DNA from: Pseudomonadota bacterium
Lineage (GTDB): Bacteria; Myxococcota; UBA9042; PHBI01
Direction: 5' to 3'
Length of the DNA stretch: 16,095 bases
NCBI GenBank assembly: GCA_005772945.1
Contig: SXIE01000129.1
Location: forward strand, 1-16,095
The position numbers and the translations under genes are program-made. The number at the start of each line of letters is the position of its first letter. Within the stretch, counting starts at the first letter, position 1. The notes below the pieces were generated by a model that saw nothing but the letters and a program-made list of their open reading frames with translations, had not been told where the DNA came from and ran no database searches. Shown one piece after another: positions 1-6,497 of the stretch.

Positions 1-716
1 ACCTCGAGCCGCGCCCGCGGCGCGTAATGGCTCGCGTGCTGCCCGGGCGCCTCGGGTCGCGCCCCCGGCGCGCCGCGCGTCCTATCCGCCACCGGCTCTC
101 CGAGCGCCTCCGCGAGCGCCTCGCGCGTCACGGGCCCCTCGCGCAGCACCGCCGGCGCCGCCCCCGACAGGTCGATGATCGTCGACTCGAGCCCCACCCG
201 ACACGCCCCGCCATCGACGATCGCGTCGAGCTCCGCCCCGAGCTCCTCGACCACGTCGGCCGCCGTCGTCGCGCTCACCTGCCCGAAGCGATTCGCCGAC
301 GGCGCCGCGATGCCCGACCCGAGCGCCGCGAGCGTCGCCCGCATGAGCGGATGGTCCGGCACCCGCACCGCCACCGTGTCGCGCCCGCCCGTCACCGCGT
401 CCGACGCCAGCGCCCCGCGTGGCAGCACCATCGTCAGTGGCCCCGGCCAAAAGCGCGCCGCCAGCCGCCACGCGCGGGCCGAGATCGGCTCGGCCACCCA
501 GCCCGGCAGGAGATCCGCGCTCGCCAGATGCACGATCAAAGGATGATCGATGGGGCGCCGCTTGACCGCGAACACGCGCGCCAGCGCCGTCCGGTCCAGC
601 GCGCTCGCCCCCAGGCCGTACACCGTCTCGGTCGGCAGTGCGACCACACCGCCCTCGCGCAGGATGCGCGCCGCGTGATCGGGGTCGACGAAGAGCGCTG
701 GCGGCAAGTCGGCCAT
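1..716 (-). CDS. tsaC: Threonylcarbamoyl-AMP synthase, Sua5/YrdC type (C-terminus cut by window edge)
   Basis: This enzyme makes threonylcarbamoyl-AMP from threonine, bicarbonate and ATP in the cytoplasm, the first step of the t6A modification of ANN-decoding tRNAs. The minus strand is open from an ATG at 714-716 to the left edge (238 whole codons, no stop). The protein begins MADLPPALFVDPDHAARIL and shows the family landmarks in order: the GGVVALPTETVYGLGASA block (about residues 22-39), the K-R-R of the KxR motif (52-54), RFWPGPLTMVLP (88-99) and the S-A-N of the SxN motif (140-142). Residues 223-233 read APGQHASHYAP, resembling the linker that leads into the extra C-terminal domain of Sua5-type enzymes, so the full protein is probably the long form. 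It is transcribed away from the respiratory genes and is unrelated to them in function. Identity is secure; the C-terminal domain lies outside the window. Confidence 0.93.
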   Translation of the reverse strand, partial: MADLPPALFVDPDHAARILREGGVVALPTETVYGLGASALDRTALARVFAVKRRPIDHPLIVHLASADLLPGWVAEPISARAWRLAARFWPGPLTMVLPRGALASDAVTGGRDTVAVRVPDHPLMRATLAALGSGIAAPSANRFGQVSATTAADVVEELGAELDAIVDGGACRVGLESTIIDLSGAAPAVLREGPVTREALAEALGEPVADRTRGAPGARPEAPGQHASHYAPRARLE

Positions 717-776
717 CGCCGCGTGGCCTAGCAAGGCCGCCGTGCGATAACCAGCGCAAAAGTTCCGTGGACATCG

Positions 777-805
777 TTGACCTTCGCACGCGTCACGCCT
801 AGAAG
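777..805 (+). promoter_or_regulatory. Candidate sigma70-type promoter for the Cys-rich protein-ctaA-ctaB operon
   Basis: TTGACC (777-782, five of six matches to TTGACA) is followed after exactly 17 bases by TAGAAG (800-805, four of six matches to TATAAT). A start point about seven bases downstream would fall near 812, only a few bases before the ATG at 816, giving an almost leaderless message. The AGAAGG at 801-806 could instead be a ribosome binding site for that ATG, which would need a promoter further upstream. Both readings cannot hold at once. Prediction from consensus only. Confidence 0.35.
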
Positions 806-815
806 GCGCCTCGGG

Positions 816-1337
816 ATGGGTAACGACGAAGGCCACAGCGCTCCGCAAGGCGGCCCTGCTGCGAGCACGAACCAAGGCAACGCCGCTCCGCGCAGCGGGA
901 ATACGGGGCTCTGGGTCGTCGCCGCTTGCATCTCCGTGGGCTCGGCGCTGGGCGTGTACGTCTATTTCGACGCGACGCGCGCGACCATCACGATCTCGCA
1001 CGAGCTCGACGGCTGGCTCGCCAAGGGCAAGTCGCTGGACTCAGACGCGTGCGTCGGCGGGGTCCTCGACTGGTTCGACGCGACCTGCCGCGCCCCCGGC
1101 CGAATCTGCCTCGACGCCGTGCCGCGCGCGGTCGGCAATTGCCTCGCCGGCTCGGACCGCACCGCGAAATGCGCCGCGCTCGGCCCCGATCAGAAGTCCG
1201 CCCAATGGGCTTTCGAGCAGTGTCGCCAGCGCGGCATCGATCGCAAATCGCCCAAGCCCGTGCGCGAGTCGTGCACGCTGGCGTGGCGCGCGCTCGACAC
1301 GTACTGCAAGTCGGGTCAGAAGGGGGTCGCGCTGTGA
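816..1337 (+). CDS. Cys-rich single-pass membrane protein of unknown function
   Basis: I do not recognise this 173-residue protein. It has a short Gly/Ser/Asn-rich cytoplasmic N-terminus (1-30), one membrane helix (about 31-50, with C38) and a soluble domain of about 120 residues, probably periplasmic. That domain holds eight cysteines (79, 91, 98, 109, 119, 136, 153, 164), enough for four disulfides or several metal or thiol sites. There is no CXXCH, so it is not a cytochrome c, and I see no CXXC thioredoxin motif. The ATG at 816 is preferred to an in-frame TTG at 777, because the stretch between is basic and that TTG lies in a promoter-like -35 box; AGAAGG lies nine bases before the ATG. 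Its TGA overlaps the GTG start of ctaA, so it heads the heme A/copper assembly operon. A part in oxidase assembly (thiol redox, copper or heme handling) is inference from position and cysteines only. Confidence 0.7.
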   Translation: MGNDEGHSAPQGGPAASTNQGNAAPRSGNTGLWVVAACISVGSALGVYVYFDATRATITISHELDGWLAKGKSLDSDACVGGVLDWFDATCRAPGRICLDAVPRAVGNCLAGSDRTAKCAALGPDQKSAQWAFEQCRQRGIDRKSPKPVRESCTLAWRALDTYCKSGQKGVAL

Positions 1338-2344
1338 CCGCGACGGGGACGCATCCCGCGGCGCCGATCGGGCCCATCGCGCGGGCCGTGACGCGCGTGC
1401 TCACGCCGCGCGTGCTGTTCATCGTGGCCGTGCTGGCGGCCGTCGCCACCTGGCTGATGCTGCTCATCGGCGGCGCCGTCAACCCGACGGGCTCGTCGCT
1501 GGCGTGCAAGGACTGGTCGTTCACCTGGTTCTTCGTACCGCGCTGCAATGGCGACAGCTTCCCCGAGATGTCGGGCGGCGTCCTCTACGAGCACGGGCAT
1601 CGCCTCTGGGGCTGGCTGGTCGGGCTCTTCACGACCTTGGTCGTCATCGGAAGCCTCGCGGCGCCGGGCCTTCCGAAGCAAACGAAGTGGCTCGCGTTCG
1701 GGGCCTTGCTGCTGGTCCTCCTTCAAGGCGCGCTCGGCGGGATCACGGTGCTCGTGGGCCTCAGCGCCGCCATTTCCACGGCCCACCTCGTCGTGGGTTA
1801 CGCTTGCCTCGCGCTCATGGTATTTCTCGCGTGGCGTCTCGTCCCCGCGAGGCGTCACGAGCCGACGACCGGCTCGACGCTGCCGCGCGGCGTGATCCTG
1901 GCGGCGACGGCGCTCGTCCTCGCGCAAATCATTCTGGGCGGCCTCTTGCGCCACCTCGGAGCAAACTACGTGTGCGGCACTGATCTGCTCTCGTGCAACG
2001 ACGAAGGGCTCTTCCCGGCGGGCGGGCTGCGGCTGATGCACATGCTGCATCGCGCGGTGGGCTATGCGGCGATGGTCGTGGTGCTGTGGGCGGCGCTGCG
2101 TGCGTGGCGCACGGCGCGCGCGCACGACCGCGGGCGCATGGGGCAGCTCGCGTGGTTCGCGGTGGGGCTGACGGCCGTGCAGGTCGCGCTCGGCATGGTG
2201 ACGGTCGTGATGGGGAGCATCCTCCCGGTGGTGATGTTCCACACCGCGATCGGCGGCCTGTTGCTGACGGTTCTGGTCGCGCTCTATATCGGCTTCGGGC
2301 CGCTTGGGGCGCGCCTCACACCTCCGACGGGGCTCCGGGCATGA
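1334..2344 (+). CDS. ctaA: Heme A synthase (COX15/CtaA family)
   Basis: CtaA oxidises the C8 methyl of heme O to a formyl group in the membrane, giving heme A for aa3-type oxidases. The 336-residue protein has about eight hydrophobic segments in two four-helix halves. Expected heme-ligand histidines are present: the EHGHR motif (86-90) and H151 in the first half, H236/H239 (MHMLH) and H303 in the second. Loop cysteine pairs C58/C71 and C214/C221 occur in both halves, matching the CtaA type with paired periplasmic cysteines. QGALGGITVL (131-140) is a family signature. The start is a GTG whose last two bases form the TGA of the upstream gene (GTGA); the reading frame is open further upstream, but that part is Arg-rich out-of-frame translation of the preceding gene. 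The stop overlaps ctaB (ATGA), so the two heme genes are likely translationally coupled. Confidence 0.95.
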   Translation: MTATGTHPAAPIGPIARAVTRVLTPRVLFIVAVLAAVATWLMLLIGGAVNPTGSSLACKDWSFTWFFVPRCNGDSFPEMSGGVLYEHGHRLWGWLVGLFTTLVVIGSLAAPGLPKQTKWLAFGALLLVLLQGALGGITVLVGLSAAISTAHLVVGYACLALMVFLAWRLVPARRHEPTTGSTLPRGVILAATALVLAQIILGGLLRHLGANYVCGTDLLSCNDEGLFPAGGLRLMHMLHRAVGYAAMVVVLWAALRAWRTARAHDRGRMGQLAWFAVGLTAVQVALGMVTVVMGSILPVVMFHTAIGGLLLTVLVALYIGFGPLGARLTPPTGLRA

Positions 2345-3303
2345 CCGTCGACATCGAACGCCAAGACCCCCTCGAGCGCGTGGCACCCGCCGTCGACGAT
2401 CGCACCGACGAAGCCGCGCGCGACGCACGCACCCCGAGCGCGCTGCGCGACTACATCGCGCTCACCAAGCCGGCCATCAACCGCATGTGCCTCGTCATGG
2501 TGACGGGCGGCATCCTCCTCGCGAACCGCCACGCGGCCACGCCCGAGGTCTCCCTGTGGCTCGTGGTCGCGGCCCTCGTCGGCACGGCGCTCGCCGTCGC
2601 CAGCGCCAACGCGCTCAATATGTGGCTCGAGCGCGACACCGACGGCCTCATGAAGCGCACGAAGGACCGCCCGCTCCCCAACAGGCGCATCTCGGATCGG
2701 GGCGCCCTCGTCTTCGGCGTGGCCCTCGGAGCCGCCGGCGTCGCGGTGCTGCTCGCGGGCACGAACGTCCTGACGGCGCTCATCGGCCTCTTTGCGATCG
2801 TCAGCTACGTCGCCATCTACACGCCGCTCAAGCGGCGCTCCTCGTTCTCGCTCCATGTCGGCGCGATCCCCGGCGCCGTCCCGCCGCTCATGGGTTGGAC
2901 GGCCGTGAGCGGGCACCTCGACGCGCCCGCGCTCGCCCTCTTCGGCATCCTCTTCGTCTGGCAGATCCCGCACTTCATCGCGATCGCCATCTTCCGCCAG
3001 CGTGAGTACGAGGCCGCCGGGATCCGCACGACCCCGAGCGCGCACGGCCTTCGCGCCGCGACCTGGGAGGCCGCGATCTGGGCGGCCCTCCTCATCCCGA
3101 CGAGCCTCCTCCTCGTCGCCTGCGACGTGACCGGCCCGCCCTACGCCACCGTGGTCAGCCTCGCCGGCGTGCTCTTTTTTGCGCGCGTCGTCGCCGGTTT
3201 CCGAGCGCCGGTCCCCGCCCGCTGGGCGCGCCAGGTCTTCGTCGGCTCGCTGCTCTACCTCCCGATCCTCGTCGCCGGCCTCGGCATCGACGTCCTCCTT
3301 TGA
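2341..3303 (+). CDS. ctaB: Protoheme IX farnesyltransferase (heme O synthase)
   Basis: This membrane UbiA-type prenyltransferase adds a farnesyl group from farnesyl diphosphate to heme B, making heme O, the substrate of the CtaA encoded just upstream. At 320 residues it is of normal length, after a charged cytoplasmic N-terminus of about 35 residues. The first Asp-rich prenyl-diphosphate/Mg motif is NMWLERDTDGLMKRTKDRP (93-111; N93, D99, D101). The second conserved block is YTPLKRRS (160-167), followed by GAIPGAVPPLMGW (174-186) and WQIPHF (208-212 region). About nine hydrophobic helices follow the usual pattern. The ATG overlaps the ctaA stop as ATGA; longer in-frame translation upstream is shadow sequence inside ctaA. 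The stop overlaps the TTG start of the ABC ATPase. Confidence 0.95.
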   Translation: MTVDIERQDPLERVAPAVDDRTDEAARDARTPSALRDYIALTKPAINRMCLVMVTGGILLANRHAATPEVSLWLVVAALVGTALAVASANALNMWLERDTDGLMKRTKDRPLPNRRISDRGALVFGVALGAAGVAVLLAGTNVLTALIGLFAIVSYVAIYTPLKRRSSFSLHVGAIPGAVPPLMGWTAVSGHLDAPALALFGILFVWQIPHFIAIAIFRQREYEAAGIRTTPSAHGLRAATWEAAIWAALLIPTSLLLVACDVTGPPYATVVSLAGVLFFARVVAGFRAPVPARWARQVFVGSLLYLPILVAGLGIDVLL

Positions 3304-4331
3304 TCACGTCCTCCGCCTCCTCGCCCACCGTCCTGGCCGTGTCGAACCTCCATGCCGCCTGGGGTAAGACCTCGGTTCTGCGCGGGATCGATCTCACCGT
3401 CGCGCGCGGCGAGCACGTCGCGTTCCTTGGCCCCAACGGCTCCGGCAAATCGACGACGCTCACGCTGCTGGCCGGCCTCGCGCGCCCGGTCGCGGGCCGC
3501 ATCGTGTGGCATCTCGGCCCTGGCTCCCACACGGACGAGCGCCCGCCGGGCGACCCCGAAGTGCGCCTGCGCGTCGGCGTCGTCTTCCAATCGCCGAGCC
3601 TCGATCTCTCGCTCAGCGCCGCTGAGAACCTCGGGCTCGCCGCGCAGCTCGCCGGCCTCCCGCGCCACATCGGGCGCGCCAAGACGCGCGAGCTCCTCGC
3701 GTGGGCCGCCCTCGAGGACCGCGCGAACGACCGCGTCAAGACGTTCTCGGGCGGCATGAAGCGACGCCTCGATCTCGCCCGCGCGATCATCGCCGACCCC
3801 GAGGTCCTGCTCCTCGACGAGCCGACCGCGGGCCTCGACGCCGAGAGCTTCGAGCGCTTCTGGCAACGCCTCGAAGCGCACCGCCAAGCCTACGGCCTGA
3901 CGCTCATCACCGCGACCCACAGCGCCGCCGAGGCCGAAAAATGCGAGCGGCTCCTGATGTTCGCGGCGGGGCGCATCGCCTACGAGGGCACTCCCGCCGC
4001 GACCATCCGCGCCCTCGGGCGTGAGCTCGTCGTCATCGAGGGCGCCTCCCCCGCCGAGCTCGTGGAAACGATCAGCGCTCGCCTCCAGCTCGCCAGCCGG
4101 GTCGATGGCGAGCGCCGCGTCGTCTGCGAGGTCCCGTCCGCGCCCGACGACGGCGCCCAAGGTCAGGATCACGGCGCCCGCCTCCTCGTCCGCATCGTCG
4201 AGCTCTTCCCGGCCGGCCGCCTCGACACGGTGTCACTCCGCCGCCCCACCCTCGCGGACGCTTTTACCAAGCTCGCGGGCGGCGACCTCGCCGGCGAAGC
4301 GCCCCCTCCCACGGCACAGGCGGCGGCATGA
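3300..4331 (+). CDS. ABC exporter ATP-binding protein (DrrA/NatA-like) in the oxidase assembly operon
   Basis: This is the cytoplasmic ATPase of an ABC-2 type exporter, partner of the permease encoded next. All nucleotide-binding motifs are intact: Walker A GPNGSGKST (44-52), Q-loop Q97, signature FSGGM (149-153), Walker B VLLLDE (169-174), D-loop GLD (178-180) and switch H207. A C-terminal region of about 110 residues follows, with hydrophobic ELVVIEG and ELVETISARL stretches and the closing PTLADAFTKLAG segment, like the C-terminal extension of DrrA/NatA-type ATPases. The start is a TTG overlapping the ctaB stop as TTGA, the only TTG start chosen here; it fits the operon's overlap pattern, and no ATG lies in frame before the NBD. 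The substrate is unknown. NosF and CcmA are precedents for ABC ATPases in respiratory cofactor assembly, so export of something needed for heme-copper centre assembly is a reasonable inference. Confidence 0.92.
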   Translation: MITSSASSPTVLAVSNLHAAWGKTSVLRGIDLTVARGEHVAFLGPNGSGKSTTLTLLAGLARPVAGRIVWHLGPGSHTDERPPGDPEVRLRVGVVFQSPSLDLSLSAAENLGLAAQLAGLPRHIGRAKTRELLAWAALEDRANDRVKTFSGGMKRRLDLARAIIADPEVLLLDEPTAGLDAESFERFWQRLEAHRQAYGLTLITATHSAAEAEKCERLLMFAAGRIAYEGTPAATIRALGRELVVIEGASPAELVETISARLQLASRVDGERRVVCEVPSAPDDGAQGQDHGARLLVRIVELFPAGRLDTVSLRRPTLADAFTKLAGGDLAGEAPPPTAQAAA

Positions 4332-5197
4332 TCCAAGAACGCCTTGCCGCGCCGCTGACGCCCGCGGCCCCGTCGACCTCGACCTCGACTCCGGCACCGA
4401 TCGCGCGCCCGACGCCGCTGGCCCGCGAGCTCGGCCTCGCGCTCGCGCTCTGGCGGCGCGATCTCCTCAAGCTCCGGCGCGACACCGGCCGCTGGGTCGG
4501 CATCGTGCTTCAACCGCTTCTGCTCTGGGGCCTGCTCGGTTCGGGCATGAGCGGCGTCTTCGCCATGAAGGCCTCGCCCGGCACCAGCTCGCTCGCGTTC
4601 CTCTTCCCGGGCTTCGTCGCGATGATCGCCCTCTTCACGTCGATCTTCGCGACGATGGCCGTGATCGAGGATCGCCAACACGGCTTTCTGCAGCAGGTCA
4701 TGGTCGCGCCCGGGTCACGCTTCGCGATGATCATCGGCAAGATCCTCGGCGTCCTCAGCATCGCGCTCATCCAGCTCGCGCTCGCCCTGCCGGCCACCTT
4801 GCTCGCCGGCTTCAGCCTCGGCGGCATCGACTGGCCGCTGCTTCTGGCGAGCTTCACGCTCGGCACCATCGCGCTCACGGCGTTCTCGTTCGCGCTCGCC
4901 TGGATGGTGAAGACCACGCAGGCCTATCACGCCCTCATGGGGGTCCTGCTGCTGCCGCTCTGGCTCGTGTCGGGCGCGCTCTTCCCGCTGCCGGCCACGG
5001 GCTTTCTCCATGCCCTCGCCCACATCAACCCGATCGCGTACATGGTCGACGGTCTGCGCTACGCCTTCGCCGGCAGCACTGCCCAGGGCGCCCTCGCCTC
5101 GCCTGGCGTGGCGCTCGCGGCCCTCGGCGGCATCGCCGTCTTCGCGCTCGCGGTTGCCGCCTGGCTCGCACGCCGCGTCGAGGGAGCGCGCGCATGA
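4328..5197 (+). CDS. ABC-2 type exporter permease
   Basis: This 289-residue membrane protein has the ABC-2 permease layout: a cytoplasmic N-terminus with a Pro/Ser/Thr-rich stretch (14-30), then about six hydrophobic segments near 56-72, 90-112, 138-160, 170-194, 203-219 and 260-283. EDRQHGFLQQVMVAPGSR (114-131) matches the conserved cytoplasmic loop that contacts the ATPase in this family. LWLVSGALFPLP (211-222) and NPIAYMVDGLRY (234-245) are typical late-family signatures. ATGA joins it to the ATPase upstream and another ATGA joins it to the SCO gene downstream, so it almost certainly works with the 3300-4331 ATPase. Which substrate it moves cannot be read from sequence; lack of a large periplasmic domain argues against a MacB-type pump. 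Confidence 0.92.
   Translation: MIQERLAAPLTPAAPSTSTSTPAPIARPTPLARELGLALALWRRDLLKLRRDTGRWVGIVLQPLLLWGLLGSGMSGVFAMKASPGTSSLAFLFPGFVAMIALFTSIFATMAVIEDRQHGFLQQVMVAPGSRFAMIIGKILGVLSIALIQLALALPATLLAGFSLGGIDWPLLLASFTLGTIALTAFSFALAWMVKTTQAYHALMGVLLLPLWLVSGALFPLPATGFLHALAHINPIAYMVDGLRYAFAGSTAQGALASPGVALAALGGIAVFALAVAAWLARRVEGARA
4373..4390 (+). repeat. Three tandem 6-base units inside the permease gene
   Basis: TCGACC occurs three times in a row, the last unit ending in T, and encodes the Ser-Thr repeats of the permease's cytoplasmic N-terminus. A change in copy number would add or remove two residues without shifting the frame, so this is not a phase switch. It is probably a low-complexity linker. 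Confidence 0.5.
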
Positions 5198-5916
5198 CGG
5201 CCGCCCCGCCGACCACCCCCGTGGCGCCCGTCGCCGCCGTCCCGCCGCGTGGCGGCGTCATCGGCTTCGTCGTGCGCTACCCGTGGGTCGTCGGCGTGGT
5301 CCTGGGCGTCGTCGCCCTGACGGCCATGCGCGGCTGCCAATCGCGGCGCCTCGCCGAGCTCCCGGTCCTGGGCACGGTCCCCGACTTCGCCCTCACGACC
5401 CACAGCGGCGCCCCGATCACGCAGCGCGACCTCGATCAGAAGGTGTGGATCGCGAGCTTCTTCTTCACCTCGTGCCAGACCACGTGCCCCGCGATCATGC
5501 AGGCGATGAACGAGGTCGCCGCCGGCATCCAGGCGGGACTCCCGCAGACCAGCCGCATCCAGCTCGTCTCGTTTTCGGTCGATCCCGAGGTCGACACGCC
5601 CGCCGAGCTCACGCGCTATGCCGCCGATCGCAAGCTCGATCTGAGCCGCTGGCACCTCGTCACCGGCGCGCGCAAGGAGCTCGAGGCGCTCGTCATGGGC
5701 GGCTTCAAGACCGCCGTGGGCGACAAGGTCGAGAAGGCCGGCATCATCGACATCTCGCACTCGATGAAGCTCGTGCTCGTCGATGGTGAGCGGCACATTC
5801 GCCACTATTTCAGCGCCAGCGACGCGAAGGACCGCGAGACGATCGTCGCGTACGCGATCGACATGGCCAAGGCGCTGGACGCGGCCGCCGCCGAGACCCC
5901 GGAGAGCCGCCCGTGA
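5194..5916 (+). CDS. SCO1/SenC copper chaperone, N-terminally anchored
   Basis: SCO proteins are membrane-tethered periplasmic thioredoxin-fold proteins that deliver copper to, or reduce the cysteines of, the CuA site of oxidase subunit II. This 240-residue protein has a membrane helix near 23-45, then a thioredoxin-like domain. The copper ligands are present: C94 and C98 in FTSCQTTCPA and H189 in DISHSMKLVLVD. VPDFALTTHSG (62-72) and LVSFSVDPEVDTP (124-136) are family blocks. C48, just after the membrane helix, is extra. The ATG overlaps the permease stop (ATGA) and the TGA overlaps the start of the cytochrome gene (GTGA). A second, differently built SCO gene lies at 14833-15774, so this locus encodes two. 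Confidence 0.93.
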   Translation: MTAAPPTTPVAPVAAVPPRGGVIGFVVRYPWVVGVVLGVVALTAMRGCQSRRLAELPVLGTVPDFALTTHSGAPITQRDLDQKVWIASFFFTSCQTTCPAIMQAMNEVAAGIQAGLPQTSRIQLVSFSVDPEVDTPAELTRYAADRKLDLSRWHLVTGARKELEALVMGGFKTAVGDKVEKAGIIDISHSMKLVLVDGERHIRHYFSASDAKDRETIVAYAIDMAKALDAAAAETPESRP

Positions 5917-6386
5917 AGCGCTTTCGACGCCTCTTGTTCCGCGCCCCGACCGCCAGCGCACTCGTCGCCCTCGGCGGCGTCGCGGCCTGCTCGCCGGGCC
6001 CCGCCTTCACCGAGCCGGTCACGTTCGGCACACGCGTCGTCCAGCCGCACACGCTCGAAGAAGGGCGCGATATCTACAACCGCTTTTGCGCGAACTGCCA
6101 CGGCCTCGACGGCACCGCGAACACCGCCGCCGCACGCCAGATGGACCCGCCACCGCGCGACCTCACACAGGCCCTGTTTAAGCACAAGACATCGCCCGGT
6201 AACCAACTGCCAACCGACGCCGACCTCATCAGGGTCATCCAGCACGGGGTCCCGGGCACGGGCATGGCCGCCTGGGGCCATTTGGCGAGCACCGAGCTCG
6301 ACGCCGTGACCCAGTATCTCAAAATGTTCTCGCCCCGTTGGCGGGCGGGTTCCCCAGCGTCGGAAACTGGAAGCAAACGACCATGA
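5913..6386 (+). CDS. Monoheme cytochrome c lipoprotein
   Basis: This is a 157-residue class I cytochrome c. A basic, hydrophobic signal peptide ends in a lipobox (V-A-A-C, Cys26), predicting a lipid-anchored protein on the outer face of the inner membrane. One heme site, CANCH (59-63), is followed by GTGM (115-118), whose Met118 is the likely sixth ligand, and a C-terminal helix of the usual type (DAVTQYLKMF). The start is a GTG overlapping the SCO stop, with a GGAG-type ribosome site at 5901-5906. It is the last gene of the assembly operon. It may carry electrons between ACIII and the oxidase or reduce an assembly intermediate; sequence does not decide. It resembles ActE in general layout (lipobox plus one CXXCH), but ActE has its own gene within the act cluster. 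Confidence 0.9.
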   Translation: MKRFRRLLFRAPTASALVALGGVAACSPGPAFTEPVTFGTRVVQPHTLEEGRDIYNRFCANCHGLDGTANTAAARQMDPPPRDLTQALFKHKTSPGNQLPTDADLIRVIQHGVPGTGMAAWGHLASTELDAVTQYLKMFSPRWRAGSPASETGSKRP

Positions 6387-6391
6387 ACCCG

Positions 6392-6420
6392 TTGCCAGCC
6401 CGCGAGGCTCCTGTTAGCTT
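6392..6420 (+). promoter_or_regulatory. Candidate sigma70-type promoter upstream of actA
   Basis: TTGCCA (6392-6397, five of six matches to TTGACA) is separated by 17 bases from TAGCTT (6415-6420, three of six matches to TATAAT). It lies in the only sizeable gap (6387-6497) between the assembly operon and the act cluster and would give a leader of roughly 70 bases before the GTG start. No hairpin terminator is visible before it, so read-through from the upstream genes is also likely. The weak -10 keeps confidence low. Confidence 0.33.
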
Positions 6421-6484
6421 CCGCGCCGCCTTCTCGGACCGGCCGCGGCGCTGGGATGCACGGGACAACGTCGCTCAATCGAAC

Positions 6485-6491
6485 AAAGGGG
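6485..6491 (+). promoter_or_regulatory. Ribosome binding site deciding the actA start
   Basis: AAAGGGG ends six bases before the GTG at 6498. The alternative upstream ATG at 6456 has no comparable purine-rich site, and the 14 residues it would add (MHGTTSLNRTKGFD) are polar and unlike the start of ActA proteins, which usually begin close to a QIF motif before the membrane helix. Confidence 0.6.
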
Positions 6492-6497
6492 TTCGAC

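Noticed and set aside
27..789. Plus-strand frame 27-731 and a second minus-strand frame 82-789
   Set aside because: Both are Arg-rich or Gly/Ala-rich shadows of the real TsaC/Sua5 frame, which has the KxR, SxN and HYAP landmarks and no stop before the window edge.
777..815. TTG at 777 as the start of the Cys-rich protein
   Set aside because: The added 13 residues (MTFARVTPRRRLG) sit over a promoter-like sequence and have no ribosome site; the ATG at 816 is better.
926..1333. N-terminal extension of ctaA back to 926
   Set aside because: That frame is an Arg-rich out-of-frame reading of the Cys-rich gene; CtaA similarity begins only after the GTG at 1334.
6456..6497. ATG at 6456 as the actA start
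   Set aside because: It lacks a ribosome site and adds a polar stretch unlike ActA; the GTG at 6498 has AAAGGGG at good spacing and gives the expected AQIF start.
6387..6497. Rho-independent terminator between the assembly genes and actA
   Set aside because: There are GC-rich inverted bits around 6440-6452 but no stable hairpin followed by a T-run.
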